The notes under the pieces are model-generated. The model did no database searches. It saw only the letters and a program-made list of their open reading frames with translations, and had not been told where the DNA came from. From positions 44,232,761-44,296,760 of the forward strand of contig JAKCOZ010000003.1 in the NCBI GenBank assembly GCA_022605955.1: a DNA stretch of 64,000 nt, given 5' to 3'. This document shows positions 43,901 through 54,300 of the stretch, piece by piece. The position numbers were made by a program, and so were the translations under genes. Positions within the stretch are counted from its first letter, which is position 1. Each line of letters begins with the position of its first letter. The stretch comes from Rallus limicola (taxonomy: Eukaryota; Chordata; Aves; Gruiformes; Rallidae).

Positions 43901-44163
43901 AGGTCAGAGTTAACTTGGTCTTGAATATTTTTACTGTCCTCCTCATTCAAAGACTTCACAAATCGTGAGCAAACGTTCATGTCAAATCTATTGGGCAAGA
44001 TGAATTTCATTCCCATGGCGACACTCTGAGCTGGGCCTTCGTCTGTGCTAGGGTCAAGCTGATGCTCGACTTTAATATCTGGCATGGGTGGAAGGTTGTA
44101 GCTAGTGGTACATTCTTCCACAATTAACTGGGCCCCAACATCTAAGTTTGTCGAAGATGTCAT
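31911..44163 (-). CDS. ANKRA2: Ankyrin repeat family A member 2, 313 aa in eight coding exons
   Basis: Adaptor protein whose ankyrin repeats bind PxLPxI/L peptides in partners such as class IIa histone deacetylases, RFX7, CCDC8 and megalin. Coding exons in transcript order: 44163-43875, 41858-41700, 34426-34361, 33452-33355, 33188-33063, 32761-32695, 32603-32523 and 31966-31911. All have AG/GT borders, stay in phase and sum to 942 nt, giving 313 aa, the same length as the human protein. Seen: [18 protein letters not shown] at the start; the conserved block [20 protein letters not shown]; ankyrin repeats from about residue 170 ([20 protein letters not shown], then [20 protein letters not shown]); and the end [11 protein letters not shown]. 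The start at 44163 is the third of three in-frame ATGs and the one that aligns with the mammalian start. Oddity: the intron 41699-34427 contains an antisense 5.87-kb ERV ending 32 nt from the acceptor. Confidence 0.96.
34459..35043 (+). repeat. 5' LTR, 585 bp
   Basis: Starts TGTCCTGGTTTCAG and ends ACCACGACA (TG...CA). By eye about eleven substitutions and four one-base indels separate it from the 3' LTR. On the minus strand it contains AATAAA (34849-34854). Confidence 0.93.
35051..35068 (+). other. Primer-binding site, tRNA-Lys1,2-like
   Basis: TGGGGCCCAACGTGGGGC differs at one position (G for C at base 4) from the known lysine-1,2 tRNA primer site. It lies 7 nt after the apparent LTR end, a little farther than usual. 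Confidence 0.75.
35165..37081 (+). CDS. gag: ERV gag, intact, 638 aa, stop UAG
   Basis: Retroviral structural polyprotein of the provirus. The frame is open from about 35141; the first ATG (35165, A at -3) is taken as the start. In order: residues 1-127 strongly hydrophobic, with four or five possible membrane-contacting segments (about 20-49, 53-69, 84-101, 113-127). A His/Cys cluster follows at about 220-227 (HCQYCQHC). Next is a Thr/Ala-rich linker to about 280, then basic and acidic patches. The capsid-like region spans about 342-545 ([17 protein letters not shown], then [13 protein letters not shown]), and the tail is basic. No CCHC zinc knuckle is present. Two short internal duplications occur (GAGPS and SLTLS). 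It ends in TAG at 37079-37081, with the pol frame directly following in the same phase. The capsid assignment is inferred from position and character. Confidence 0.85.
   Translation: MLWYLFTWLWSQLWQQNYRMLYAILTGFSTMSRLRLLFLYFMITVYDTVTSRIVNLCWYLYEILLPCPFYGQGGFKNGSWYGGSTAFFSFGLNTTALLAVFKNFQYPWDIQTSILLFLGLVQMVQLLSNIKQRFMNTTQEFSARPDKHEWQGMWQSMGRYLGTFSLPMAWSFTPEQLQDPGKVTAYLKRNCCKFPREAHLTALCWALATIYQTLLDNRQHCQYCQHCQRERNENKPAETAAAATPMTGTAATVTSVTSTVATATSPTDAAATATPTADTADKTKNQPPPVSVAPVQKRKHTKKSVRVVKDDDDGAGPSGACQDGAGPSKASQAEAEPEIVTRSLTLSGSLTLSELREVRKDFSRRPGEHIVTWLLRCWDQGASSLELDGREAKQLGSLAREGGIDKEIGKKPEILSLWRRLLSSVEERYPIKEYITRQSPKCNSIEAVIQHLRELAVQEIIYYDLDNTQYPSDPDEVLCTPDMWRKVVQSAPAGHTNSLASIDWEDAYPPTVEQVSWRLRKYEDSVSHSMIAAVEKLVKRFDQHMCNSQPLWGNVAATGRKRPSSQKGGYRRYTPRDTVRGQLWSYLRDHGEDMRKWHMQPTSALQARVDELRGKRTAQRDVVRKKAAPVSSQYDQQQ
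37079..37109 (+). promoter_or_regulatory. Candidate UAG readthrough signal (stop plus hairpin)
   Basis: The in-frame UAG (37079-37081) is followed by a 10-nt spacer and a 6-bp stem, CCTCCA (37092-37097) with TGGAGG (37104-37109), closing a 6-nt loop. Gag and pol share one phase, so readthrough rather than frameshifting would be the route to Pol. Gammaretroviruses use UAG readthrough with a structure at similar spacing. Function here is inferred. Confidence 0.4.
37082..39250 (+). CDS. pol: ERV protease, reverse transcriptase and RNase H frame, same phase as gag
   Basis: Residue numbers count from 37103. Aspartic protease: LVDTGAQ (28-34) and ILGIDYL (88-94). Reverse transcriptase: [10 protein letters not shown] (206-215), [10 protein letters not shown] (275-284) and the catalytic YIDD (305-308). 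The connection domain follows. RNase H: FTDGSC (613-618), a conserved Glu near 653 and YTDSW (675-679). All key catalytic residues I can recognise are present. The first ATG in frame (37214) lies after the protease active site, so a complete protease needs translation to come through the gag stop. The frame ends at TGA 39248-39250, where CGA to TGA decay would fit a lost arginine codon. Confidence 0.9.
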   Translation, partial: RGPASSQVEDRDNRVYWTVWIRWPGTSDPQEYKALVDTGAQCTIMPSNHVGTEPVSISGVTGGSQQLTVLEAEVSLTGKDWEKHPIVTGPEAPCILGIDYLRRGYFKDPKGYRWAFGIAALETEGIEQLRALPGLSDDPSVVGLLKVEEQQVPIATTTVHRRQYRTNRDSLIPIHKLIRQLESQGVISRTRSPFNSPIWPVRKSDGEWRLTVDYRGLNEVTPGMSAAVPDMLELQYELESKAARWYATIDIANAFFSIPLAPECRPQFAFTWRGIQYTWNRLPQGWKHSPTICHGLIQTTLEKGEAPEHLQYIDDIIVWGNTAEEVFEKGKRIIQILLEAGFAIKQSKVKGPTREIQFLGIKWQDGRRLIPMDIINKIAAMSPPSNKKETQAFLGVIGFWRTHVPNYSLIVSPLYHVTRKKNDFQWGPEQQQAFEQIKHEIVHAVALGPVRTGTDVTNVLYTAAGENGPTWSLWQKAQGETKGRPLGFWSRAYKGSEANYTPTEKEILAAYEGVRAASEVIGTEAQLLLAPRLPVLGWMFKGKVPSTHHATDATWSKWVALITQRARIGNPNRPGIVEVITDWPEGKDFGMSPEDEEVTRAEEAPPYNKLPEDKKRYALFTDGSCRLVGRQRRWKAAVWSPTRLVAEATEGKGESSQFAEVKAIHLALDIAEREKWQMLYLYTDSWMVANALWGWLQQWKKNNWQRRGKPIWAADLWQDIAA
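39251..39643 (+). pseudogene. pol: ERV RNase H end and integrase zinc-binding stump, core deleted
   Basis: It continues in the same phase after the TGA. It first gives the end of RNase H (HVDAHVPKS). The integrase N-terminal zinc region follows, with His and Cys in order (HDASGHQG, then HECETC). After PLWYGGRW the sequence leaves integrase and stops at TAA (39641-39643). The integrase catalytic core and C-terminal domain are absent, so this copy could not integrate itself. Confidence 0.85.
39728..39740 (+). other. Polypurine tract before the 3' LTR
   Basis: AATAAAGGGGTGG, purine-rich, ends 4 nt before the TG of the 3' LTR. This is the expected site for plus-strand priming. Confidence 0.6.
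39745..40331 (+). repeat. 3' LTR, 587 bp
   Basis: Same TG...CA ends as the 5' LTR, about 98% alike by eye. The differences cluster in the G-rich centre (39960-40000). Confidence 0.93.
40332..40344. repeat. Short (CA)n tract at the ERV integration site
   Basis: A CA dinucleotide run directly follows the 3' LTR. The upstream flank also ends in CACAC, so the provirus entered a CA repeat in the ANKRA2 intron. Confidence 0.85.
42885..43062. mobile_element. Possible hAT-type DNA transposon relic in an ANKRA2 intron
   Basis: One end reads CAGGGATTTTTGACC, then CTGCGGTCC. The other end, read on the minus strand, gives CAAACTTTTTTAATTT and an AGGCC phrase, a style typical of short non-autonomous hAT elements. 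No clear 8-bp target duplication could be confirmed. Confidence 0.25.
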
Positions 44164-44279
44164 GGCCATGGCCTCGGTCATAGAAGAGTTTCACGCAAAA
44201 TTCTTCTTCATAGTTTCCAATCAAGAGCAGAACTGGCCAACCAAGCTGTATCCAAAGATATCTAGGTCTGAGGAGCAAC
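43875..44279 (-). other. ANKRA2: ANKRA2 first coding exon with 5'UTR part
   Basis: On the minus strand an acceptor (GTTCGGTTGCAG) precedes 44279. About 116 nt of 5'UTR follow, then the start at 44163. ATGs at 44181 and 44169 are in frame with it; a TGA in the same frame lies just upstream. The donor is at 43875/43874 (CAAAG then GTTGAA). Confidence 0.65.
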
Positions 44280-44639
44280 CTGCAACCGAACACATGTAAC
44301 ACAGGTTAAGAGCATTCTGGTGAAGTAATGCCTAAACAGACACCGAACTCAGCTTCACTGAAGATTATGGCATTGCTTTGGGTAGTCAAAACCTTGTTGA
44401 AATATGAATACTGCTGCTGTCACAAGCTACTGGCCAAACCCTCCAAGTTTAATTACATGGATATTTAAGTTCCACAATGACACCTGCAGGAGTCTCGCAT
44501 AAACAACGTTTCAGAATATTAATCTGCCTGCAACAAAAACCCCAACAAAACCAACTGCACTCACACCAAGCCAGGAGAAGATAACCTTATTTCCTGAAAG
44601 CATCCGACCTGACGGAGGAGTCGTAGAGCGTGTCGCTCT

Positions 44640-45329
44640 ATGACCCCACGCCTTGTCGCGCCCTGACAAAAATAAACGGCTTCTACCACGCGCGTAGACA
44701 ATGACAAATGCCTTTCAGGCCGGCGACAGCGACACACCCTACGACAGCCGGGCCGCTTCGACGGCACCGCGGGAAGCCCAGCGCCAGGCCAGGCTCCGCG
44801 GCAGCGCGGGCAGACAGAGCGCGCTCCCGCAGCGCTGCAGGCCGCCGGCTCCGGGAGGGAAAACACCGGCCTGCGGGCGGGCTGCCTTCCGCCGGCGCTG
44901 ACAGGTCACCCACCGCCCGAGAACCCCGCCGGCGGGGCAGGCCCGCGGTCCCACACCCGGCAGCCCCGCCTCACCTCGCCGCCGCCGCTTTGACTGCTGA
45001 TGAGCAAAGGGGGGGTGGAAGTGACGTCCTATCTCCCCGCCGTGATGACGATTCGCTAGGGAGAGACACCTCTTGATGACGCGACGGCTGTACGGGCACG
45101 TTGGCTCTCCTCGAGGCAGGCGTGGGGCTCGCCATCGTGGTGCCGGGGCGCGGCGCGGCCTTCCCTCCCCCCTCCCCCCTTCCTCCCCGGGGCGGCGCGG
45201 GTCGGTCCGATCTTCCCAGAGCTGCTCCCGGGGCGCCACTCGCCTGTCCGGGCCCGCCGGTGGGAGCGCGTCTGGGTGACGGCCGCCGGTCCCTGAGGAG
45301 GCGCCGCGCGGGCCTCCGCCTGGTCAGCT
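44640..45329. promoter_or_regulatory. Bidirectional CpG-island promoter of ANKRA2 and UTP15
   Basis: The CpG island spans about 44600-45560. On the minus strand a donor (GCGAG then GTGAGG) at 44975/44974 marks the end of the probable ANKRA2 non-coding exon 1. The UTP15 start codon lies only about 355 bp away on the other strand. Three ATF/CREB-type cores sit between them: TGACGTC (45022-45028), TGACG (45046-45050) and TGACG (45077-45081). No TATA box is obvious. A head-to-head ANKRA2/UTP15 pair is also the mammalian arrangement. Confidence 0.75.
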
Positions 45330-48300
45330 ATGGCCACGTACAAGCCGGTGGTGGTTCAGGCGTTCCCCAGGCTTGGGGAGAGGATCACGCAGGACACGGT
45401 GTACTGGCGGGGCTACAAGGTAGGGGGCTGCCCCAGCGGCGCGGCGGGGGTCGGGGGTCGGGGCAGTGGCCGGCCCGTGTGGCCGCGGCCGGCGCGGGGT
45501 CGGCGCTCCGGTACCCACTTGTCCTGGCGGCGGCGCGTTGGTGCCTCCCGCAAACCTGCTACACGGTGTGCTCGGAAACCGGGCCGGCTTGTGGCCCAGC
45601 TCGGCCCAACGGGCGCATTTACTGCCCAGGAACATGGTTTTACTGCCTCGCTGAGGTTGAGCAAAGTGCCTCTGAGCATGCCGGAGTGAATAATGAGGGT
45701 TTCCATCCTCACCGGGACGCTAATGTCTCGGTTGTAACGTGGGAATTGGAAAAAAGAAATCATAAAAGCAGATGTAGCCTGGCACAAGAGAAATTCGGTA
45801 GGACTATGTCTAAAAATAATATCACTCTAAACTGAGTTTTGAGCTCTCTGTGGGAGTAGTAGGGCTTGTGGTGCTGTTTTTTGTTTTGATGATGAGCTTA
45901 TGTGTAATTATTTTTATCACAATTGTTGTAGACACCCGTGCAGATAAAGGAGTTTGGTGCAGTAAATAAAATAGACTTCTCCCCAGTTCCTCCATATAAC
46001 TATGCGGTCACAGCGTCCTCAAGGGTAGGTGGCTTTTCTGATGTCTTTATGTTCTCGCCCTTTGGTTGGTGTTGTACGAGAGAACTTAACGTCTTCTTGT
46101 TTTACTAGATCCATATTTATGGCCGTTACTCCCAGGAACCAATCAAAACATTTTCTCGCTTCAAAGATGCTGCTTACTGTGCCACGTACAGAGATGATGG
46201 CCATCTCCTTGCTGCGGGCAGCGAGGAAGGTAGCGTTCGCCTCTTCGACGTTAGTGGAAAAGCACCGCTGAGGCAATTTGATGGTCATACCAAGTAAGGC
46301 AGCGTTGTCTTTTTCTTTGTGTGCATAAGCTCATGTGGTGTATTTACATATGTCTACTTTGCATGTTGCTGACCATCTGAACAATACTAATCTATGTTGC
46401 TTGCAACTGTCTCACTTAGATTTTACTGAATAGTAGATTTTTAAATTGAACTAAAATTTGAGGTGATATTTTTTTTTTCCTCCCCAATTCTAAGTATGAA
46501 TTTACTATGTGGAAGACTAAATACATTTTCTAATTCAGATGGGTTTCTGTTAATAGGTTGTCTAGACATAATGTTGTGACTACACGGCACTGATAACACA
46601 TTATATTTGATGCTGACAGGGAAAAAGTTCTAAAAAGCAGCTAAAAAAAACCCCAATGAAGAAATATGCCAGGGAGAGCAGGAATCTCTTAAAAAGACCT
46701 GAAAAGACAACAGAAAAAGCACATGATGGTGGGGTGGGATTGGGAATGATGTAGAGTTCTGATGTACTGGTGAGGAGAAGGCAATGATTAATGCCTAGAT
46801 TGAACTGATTGCTATGCTCTAGAAGACCAGTATGTGTTTTATCTGCCTAGAACAACCTTGACAAACCACCTTTCATGGGAAAGCACACAGGCAGACCTGG
46901 AGAGTGTTTCTATTTGAAGTCTGTGTTTTTAGATAAGGTATTATATCCTAAGCATGAGGTTGATTATAGTAACATTTAGGGTATCTGAATTTTCTGTCAA
47001 AGGCATTCTTTATTGGGATGTTACAATGATTTAAATAGTGCTCTTAAAGGACAAGATGAGTGTCCAACCCAGGCATAGTTAAAATTCACTCCTGTACATG
47101 TTTTTCCAAAGGACAGTACTACTACACAGACCTCCAAGTAACAAATGCAGAATTTACAGTTTTTGAATGAGAATGTAGTAGGCCTGTAAAACCTCTGAGG
47201 TAGAACATATTGGTGCTTAGGTGTGCCGTCTGTCAGCATGACCCCTTTCTGTCTGGAAATACAAAGTGCTTTTAACCTCTGAAATGAGGCTAACTTCCAA
47301 CTTTGTGGTTTTAAGATAGAATACTTTATACAGGCTAAGTCTTCTGGAAACAAGTACATACAGGCTAAGTCTTCTGGAAACAAGTACAACTTTCAATACT
47401 GTGAACTTTGTTTTCTAGAGCTGTTCACGTAGTGGGCTTCCTGTCTGATAAGTACCGAATATTTTCTGGCGCTGATGATTATTCGTCAAATTTGTGGGAT
47501 ATTTCAAGTGCTGCAGAAATCGTCTCGTACAGTGAACATACTGACTATGTGAGATGTGGCTGTGCCAGTAAAGTGAATGCAGATGTCTTTGTTACAGGTT
47601 TGATTTTATTTTTTATGTATGCTTCTTTTGGAGTGAATTGAAGAAAAGTGCAGAAAGGTAGTTTTTGATACACTAGGACCTCGCTTGCTATATTCAAAAT
47701 ATGGAGGATCTGCCTTCCTAGTCAGTGCCTTCTCTTGTGTTTCCTTTTTGCTTGCGTTTTAAGCTTGACGCTGATGTTTGGAGGGAAACTAAGCAAAATA
47801 ATTTGTAACATTTTTTGCTTTAGCCTCTTAGGGTTCATAATAGAGTTGTGGTTGGAAGGAAATTCAAAGATCACATAGTTTCTACCCTTTGCCATGGGAA
47901 GGGACACCCTCCACTAGCCCACGTTGTCCAAAGCCCCATCCAGCCCAGCCTTGAACACTGCCGGACAGGGGGCACCACAGCTTCTCTGGGCAACCTGTGC
48001 CAGTGTATCACCACCCTCACAAGGAAGAGTATCTTCCTAATCTCTAATCTAAATGTACCCTCTTTTAGTTTAAACCTGTTACTCTTTGCCCTGTAACACT
48101 GTTTCATAAAGAGGCCCTCTCCATTTTCCTGTAGGCTCCAGGGAGGGCCCTAATGGAACTCTTCAGATTGGCATTTGAAAGTTTTCAGGTTTCTGGAGGA
48201 GAATAATAGTTCCATTGTGTTGTGTACGGCCCCAAGCTGTCAGACTCCAAAATGAAAGGTCATGTGAGGAATTACTTGAAACCAATTGCTAGCAGTAGCC

Positions 48301-51300
48301 TTCTACTAATCTATGGTAAATTGCTGTGAAAAAAGCTACTCTTCCTTTCTTCAGGAGGCACAAGAGACTAGATTTCTTCAGGTTGCCTGATATTTATTGT
48401 TAAAAATACACGTGATTAGTGAAAATAAAATTAAGGCTTAAACTGCTTTTAAGACCTGACATATTGCTGGGTCCAGAATTAGAAGACTTACAATGCCTAA
48501 AGGCTGTAAATTAACTGAGGTAAGCCGTAAGGTGTTCAAAGTGTATGGTTTAAACCTGTTTTGAAAGGAGCTCCTTTAGATTGTACGATGTGTCTGCTTT
48601 AGTTCCTGAAATAATGAACATTTTGAATCTGAAGCTGTTTATGATCTTGTTTGCAGGTTCCTACGATCATACTGTTAAATTGTTTGATGCACGAACAAAG
48701 AGTAGTGTCATGACAATAGAACATGGCCAGCCTGTGGAGAGCGTGCTTCTCTTCCCTTCTGGTGGGCTTCTGGTATCTGCAGGTACTTCGATTAAATTTG
48801 ATTTCTTTTCTGTGACCCTAGCATGTGAAATGCTGCAGCTGCTTTTTTCTTCTGTGGTGTTTTTGATTCGGCAATGAAGTGATTTGTGCTAGAACCGCTG
48901 GATTTCTCAAAGATCTTTTTTAGGAATCTGTTATTCTAGAAGGTGAAGGTAGGGTCTTTTGTCTCAGGTTTTATTTTCTTGTAGTTGGCAAACAAAAAGA
49001 TAATTTAATGAAAAGGTACAGAATTTAATTATCCCAGTGCTACAGTGAAAGAAAGAAAATAGAATCACAGAATGTGTTAGGTTGGATGGACCTTTGGAGG
49101 CCATCTAGTCCAACCTCCCTGCAGAAAGCAGGGAGATCCTTCACGACCTCTCTGGGCAGCCTGTCCCACCACTTCCCAAGCGAAGAACCTATTCCTAACA
49201 TTCAATCCAAACCTACCCTGCTCTAGTTTAAAACTATTGTCCTTCATGTCATTGCACCATGCCCTTACGAACAGCCCCTCTTCAGCTTTTCTGTAGGTCC
49301 CCTTAAGGTACTGGAAGGCCACTATAAGCTCTTCCTGGAGCCTTCTCCTCTCCATGCTGAACAAACGCAACTCTTTCAGTCTGTTAGCAGGAGGGGTGTT
49401 GCAGCCCCCTGATCATGCCTGTGGCCCTCTCCCCTACACCCGCTTGAAGAAGTCCATGTCCCTCCTGCACTAAGGGCCCCAAAAGCTAGACATAGCACTC
49501 AGGCTTAAGTTTTGAAAAGATGGAACTTATTGATAATTTTTTTTTTAGTCTATTCTTGCATCAGAATTTCTGTAACCCAGTGATATATTTTTTAAAGGAG
49601 TATATTGAATCGTGCCAGCTATGCTTGCAGAATGACCTAAAAATGACCGGGCTTGCAATGTGTCTTGTTCCAGGAAATAGCCATAATGGGTGGGGGTGAT
49701 GAGTAGCTACAGAAAACTCTGGGTTAGAAAGGAAGCACTGTATCACTCTGAAAAACTTCTCCAGAGAAATCCCAATGCCTCAGACTGTTTTGTCTGCTTG
49801 CTTCTTACAGGAGGCCGATATGTCAAAGTTTGGGACGTACTAAAAGGTGGACAATTACTAGTTTCACTTAAAAATCACCATAAAACTGTAACTTGTTTAT
49901 GCTTGAACAGCTCTGGACAAAGATTGTTGTCAGGATCCCTGGACAGGTTAGTATATTTTGGCTTTGTTTTGATTTAAATTTATTGGGTCTCTTTTCCTTT
50001 GAAAGTAGTAAATCGCCCTGATTCTGCAACTTTTTTTGGATTAAATGCTTTTAACTGTTAGAGATACAATTTACTTGGAAGCATACTTTGGTGCCAAAGT
50101 ACCTACTGTGATACACATTAACCTTTTCCTGTAACTAGTGTGAACATCACTGCTTCTTTGGGAATGTGTATAGGGAACTTCTGAAAAGCATTAAGTGAAC
50201 TGATTTTTGTAGACTCCATAAAGTAACTGTAATACAGTTTAAATAACTGGAAGTGTTTTAATAATTCACCTGTGAAGAGCCCATGTTCTGTGTCTCGGTG
50301 CTGTCATGTTTTGTACCCAAAAGGTGCACAGGCAAAATATGTCCTCTTTGCTTTTTTGTTTGTTTCTTTGGGTTCAGTTGCTGATTACTGATGCTCCATC
50401 TGTTGTCTCTGAGATCTTAAGTGGTCTGAAATGACAGCGGTCTATTCTGTCCCTCCCTTTTTCCCTCCTGTTCTTCCTAGGCCTCCTCAGGCTTTATGGT
50501 TACAAAGCATAAGCTGAAGGACCGCTAGCTGTGTAGCTAGTTGTCATTCAGTGCTTACAACAGTAAAGTTCATATGTGTTGTAAGATAACATTTTGTTTT
50601 TCCATTTGTTAAGTACTTCCTGCCTTCAACTGAATCATTAAAGAGCAAACAGACTTAAGAATATCTGTTGATTTACTTCCAGAAATGGTCATTAGATCTT
50701 ACGTTTAAAATTTAAGAACAAACTTGAAGAAATGTCATCACAATGTTTCCTAGTAAGCATTGCTGAAGTCAGACAGTCACAACATTTCCCTTCAATTTCT
50801 TCTTCTATCCTTGCCTCATTTTCATCTTTTTTTCGGCAAGGGTAATTCTTTCCTGACTTTAGTGTATTTTTTAAGAGAACCTTTCTGTTGCAGGAGGGGT
50901 AAGAAGCTCAGTGGTAGTCTGAAGAATGCTTTGTATAAACATCCTGTTTCCTCAAATAATCTATGGAAGTTGGGAGTCATTAAATTTCTCTAAAGTAAGG
51001 CATTACGAACAAGGCTTTAATAACTACTTTTCTATATAGGCATGTGAAGATCTACAGTACTACTTCCTACAAAGTAGTCCACAACTTCAACTATGCAACA
51101 TCCATCCTTAGTCTTGCACTGTCGGTAAGTACGTTAGAAATCTTTCCAGGCAAGGCAGTTACTAATACGTTCTTAGCCACTGAATTAATAATTCTAATTT
51201 TTTTTATTTCATTGTTATTTGGTGTTTTGGAAGAAAACAGGTGAAGTAGGATGACTGAATGTATTCCTCCCAAGTAAAAATGTATTAAGAGGTTTTAAGT

Positions 51301-54300
51301 ATAATAACATACTCAGGTAGCAGACGTTACCTGATTAGATCTGTACAAAATGGTGTGTTTATCAGTGATAGTACACATCTTATGGAAAGTATTTCGTCTA
51401 GAAGGAAAGTTCTTTAAGAAGACTGTACTCATCTTTTGCTTTTCAAGAGCCTTGTGAGTCCTCTGGTGTGACAGTGCTAAAAGGAAAAAAAAAAGTAGTT
51501 GATTTGTTGAGAAATTTAGAATAGGGTGAACTTCTCTTAAAAGTTAATGGTATTGGGTTGGTCTGAGGAAAAAAGAGGAGAGGATATCAGCTTAAACTAA
51601 CTTGTATGCCAAGTCACACATCTTGGAAATAGAAAACAAAGACTCTCCATTTCTTTGAAACGTTTGCATTCTAATAGGTAAGTGGCCTGCTGGCCAGAAA
51701 TTTGGAGGCTAGCACCAGTTCTTAAAACAATGCTGTTGTCATTGTCATGTAGTCACCCTTTTATGTAGCCTCTGAAGGACATATAAAAGGGACTGTGAGG
51801 GGAATTTAATACCTTTGTAACGTTACGATTGTCCTGCTCTTCTCTAACCCAGGAGAAAGTGTATGTGTGGAGTGACTGTCTTCCTTTCTTCATTTCCTAC
51901 CTTGTTCCCTAGGGAGCTAGAGCTAAATGAGTTTTGAATTATTTGAATTATTTAGGTTTAGGTGAAGCGTATAGAACCTAAAATGTGGCATCTCTAGAGC
52001 TGAGTATATGTCCTCTGAAACATCATCTTTTGCTTCCTATTGACTAAAGCTCTTGAGTTTTATACCACACAGCTAATACAAATAGGTCCAGGAGATGCCT
52101 AAAGCAACTGGATGATAGCTTTCTTGTTCAGGTATTAAGGGAGCCGATGAGGAAAGCTTCCCTCCTAGATCTCTTGCTTGTAAAGAGAGAAGGACTTATG
52201 CAGGAAGTGGAGGTACGTGGCCATCTTGGCCATGGTGACCACAAAGTAGTAGAATTCAAAGTCTTTGTCGAAAGGAGGAATATTGGCTCCAAAGCTTCAA
52301 CACTGGATGTGGGGAGAGCAGATTTTGGGCTGCTCAGGGAACCAGCTGATAAGGTCCCCTGAGAAACTGCTTTTGAAGGCATCAGGGTCTATCAGTGCTG
52401 GTCACTTTTTAAGGACCACCTTCTAAAAGCACAGGAACAAGCAATTCCAAAATGTCAGAAGTCAAGCAGGCAGGGCAGGACAGGCTGAACAGGGATCTTC
52501 CTCTAGAGCTTAGGTGGAAAAAGAAAGCGTACGGCCAATGGAAGCAAGGTCAGGCAACATGGAAGGATCACAGGGACACTGTTCATCTTTCTAGAGGCCA
52601 AAGCTCACTCAGTTAGAGGTGAGGCTGGCCAATACTGTGGCAGACAATAAAAAGGGTTTTTTCAAATACATTAACAACAGGAGGACAGAGAGAACATTGG
52701 TCAGTTACTTGATGAGAACGGTCACCTTACTAACAGGGACATAGACAAAGCAGAGATGTTTTAATGCCTTCTTTGCCTCTGTCTTCCACAGAGGCTCTGG
52801 GACTCCAGATGTCTCAAGATGGAGGACCATGACTGCAGTAATGATAAACTCTTAGTGAACCCCAGACTTGTGGGTGATTTGCTGTTCCGTCTGGATCCAT
52901 ATAAGTCCATGAGTCCCAGTAGGATTCATCCCAGGGTATGCAGGGAGCTGGCTATGTCATTGCAAGACCTCTCTCAAATTTCTTTTTCAATGGTCTTGGG
53001 AATCTGGAGAGGTCCAGTTGGCAGGAAGCTGGCAAAGGTAGTACAAGTTTTCAAGAAGGGTAAGAAAGAAGACCCTGGTAACTACAAGCCTGTCAGTCTC
53101 ACCTCAGGGCCTGGTGAAATTATGGAGACAATCATGCTGAGAGTTACTGAAAAAACACCTAAAGGACAACATGATCGTTAGTCACATGAACATGTGGGTT
53201 CAGAAGAGAAAGGTCCTGTCTATCCAGCGGGTTGCCCAAGGGGAGCCAGTTGATGTTATTTTTTTGGGTTTCAGTGAAGCTTTTGATACGGTGTCTCACA
53301 GTATCTTGCTGGACAAAATGCCCAGCATACAACTAGACAAAGCCATAATGGATTGAGTGGGCAATTGGGCAATGGGTGGGGCCCACAGGGTGATAGTGAA
53401 TGGGCTTACACCTGGCTGGTAGCCAGTCACTACTGGGGTTCCCCAGGGCTCCATTTTAGGCCCAGTTCTTTTTAACATTTTCATAAACTGCCTGGACTCA
53501 GGGCTAGAGGGTGACTTAAGTAAATTTGCAGATGACACCAAATTGGGAGGAGCTGTTGATGCTGCCGAGATTGTAGAAGCCTTGCAGGGGGACCTGGACA
53601 GATCAGAGAGCTGGACAATCACCAACCACATTAAGTTTAACAAGGGCAAGTGCTGGATTCTGCACCTGGGAAGGGGCAGCCCTGGCTGCACATCCAGACT
53701 GGGGGCTGAGATGCTGCAGCTCAGCCATGCTGAGAGGGATTTGGTCAACAGCAAGTTAAACATGAGCATCACTGTGCCCAGGCAGCCAGGATGGCCAACC
53801 GTATCCTGGGGTGCTTCAAGTGCGGCATGGCCAGACAGTCTGGGGAGAGGGTTGTCGTGTTCACTGCACTGCTGAGGCCTCACCTTGAGTACTGTGTGCA
53901 GTTTTGGGTGCCACATAAAAATATTGAATAGTGTCCAGAGGAGGGCAATGAGGATGGATGGTGAAGGGTCTGGAGGAGAAGGCTTACGAGGAGAGGATGA
54001 AGTCTCCTCATTTGTTTAGCCTGGAGGAGGCTGAATGGAGACTCAATCATGGTCAGTGGCTTCCTGATTAGTGGGAGTGATGGGGCAGATGCTGATCTCC
54101 TCTCTTTGGTGACCAGTGGTAGAACCTGAGGGAACAGCATGAAGCTGTGACAGGGGAGGTTTAGGCTGGATATTAGGAAGAGGTTCTTTACTGAGAGGGA
54201 AGTCGGGCACTGGAAGAAGCTCCCTAGGAAAGGGGCCACAGCACCCTGTTTGACAGAGTTCAAGAAGTGTCTAGACAGTGCACTTAGTCCCATGCTCTGG

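Noticed and set aside
44102..44302. 66-codon frame on the minus strand overlapping the ANKRA2 first coding exon
   Set aside because: Out of frame with ANKRA2 and explained by exon and 5'UTR sequence; no independent support.
45101..45835. 244-codon plus-strand frame over the UTP15 promoter and first intron
   Set aside because: Crosses the true first exon in another frame; GC-driven, no homology.
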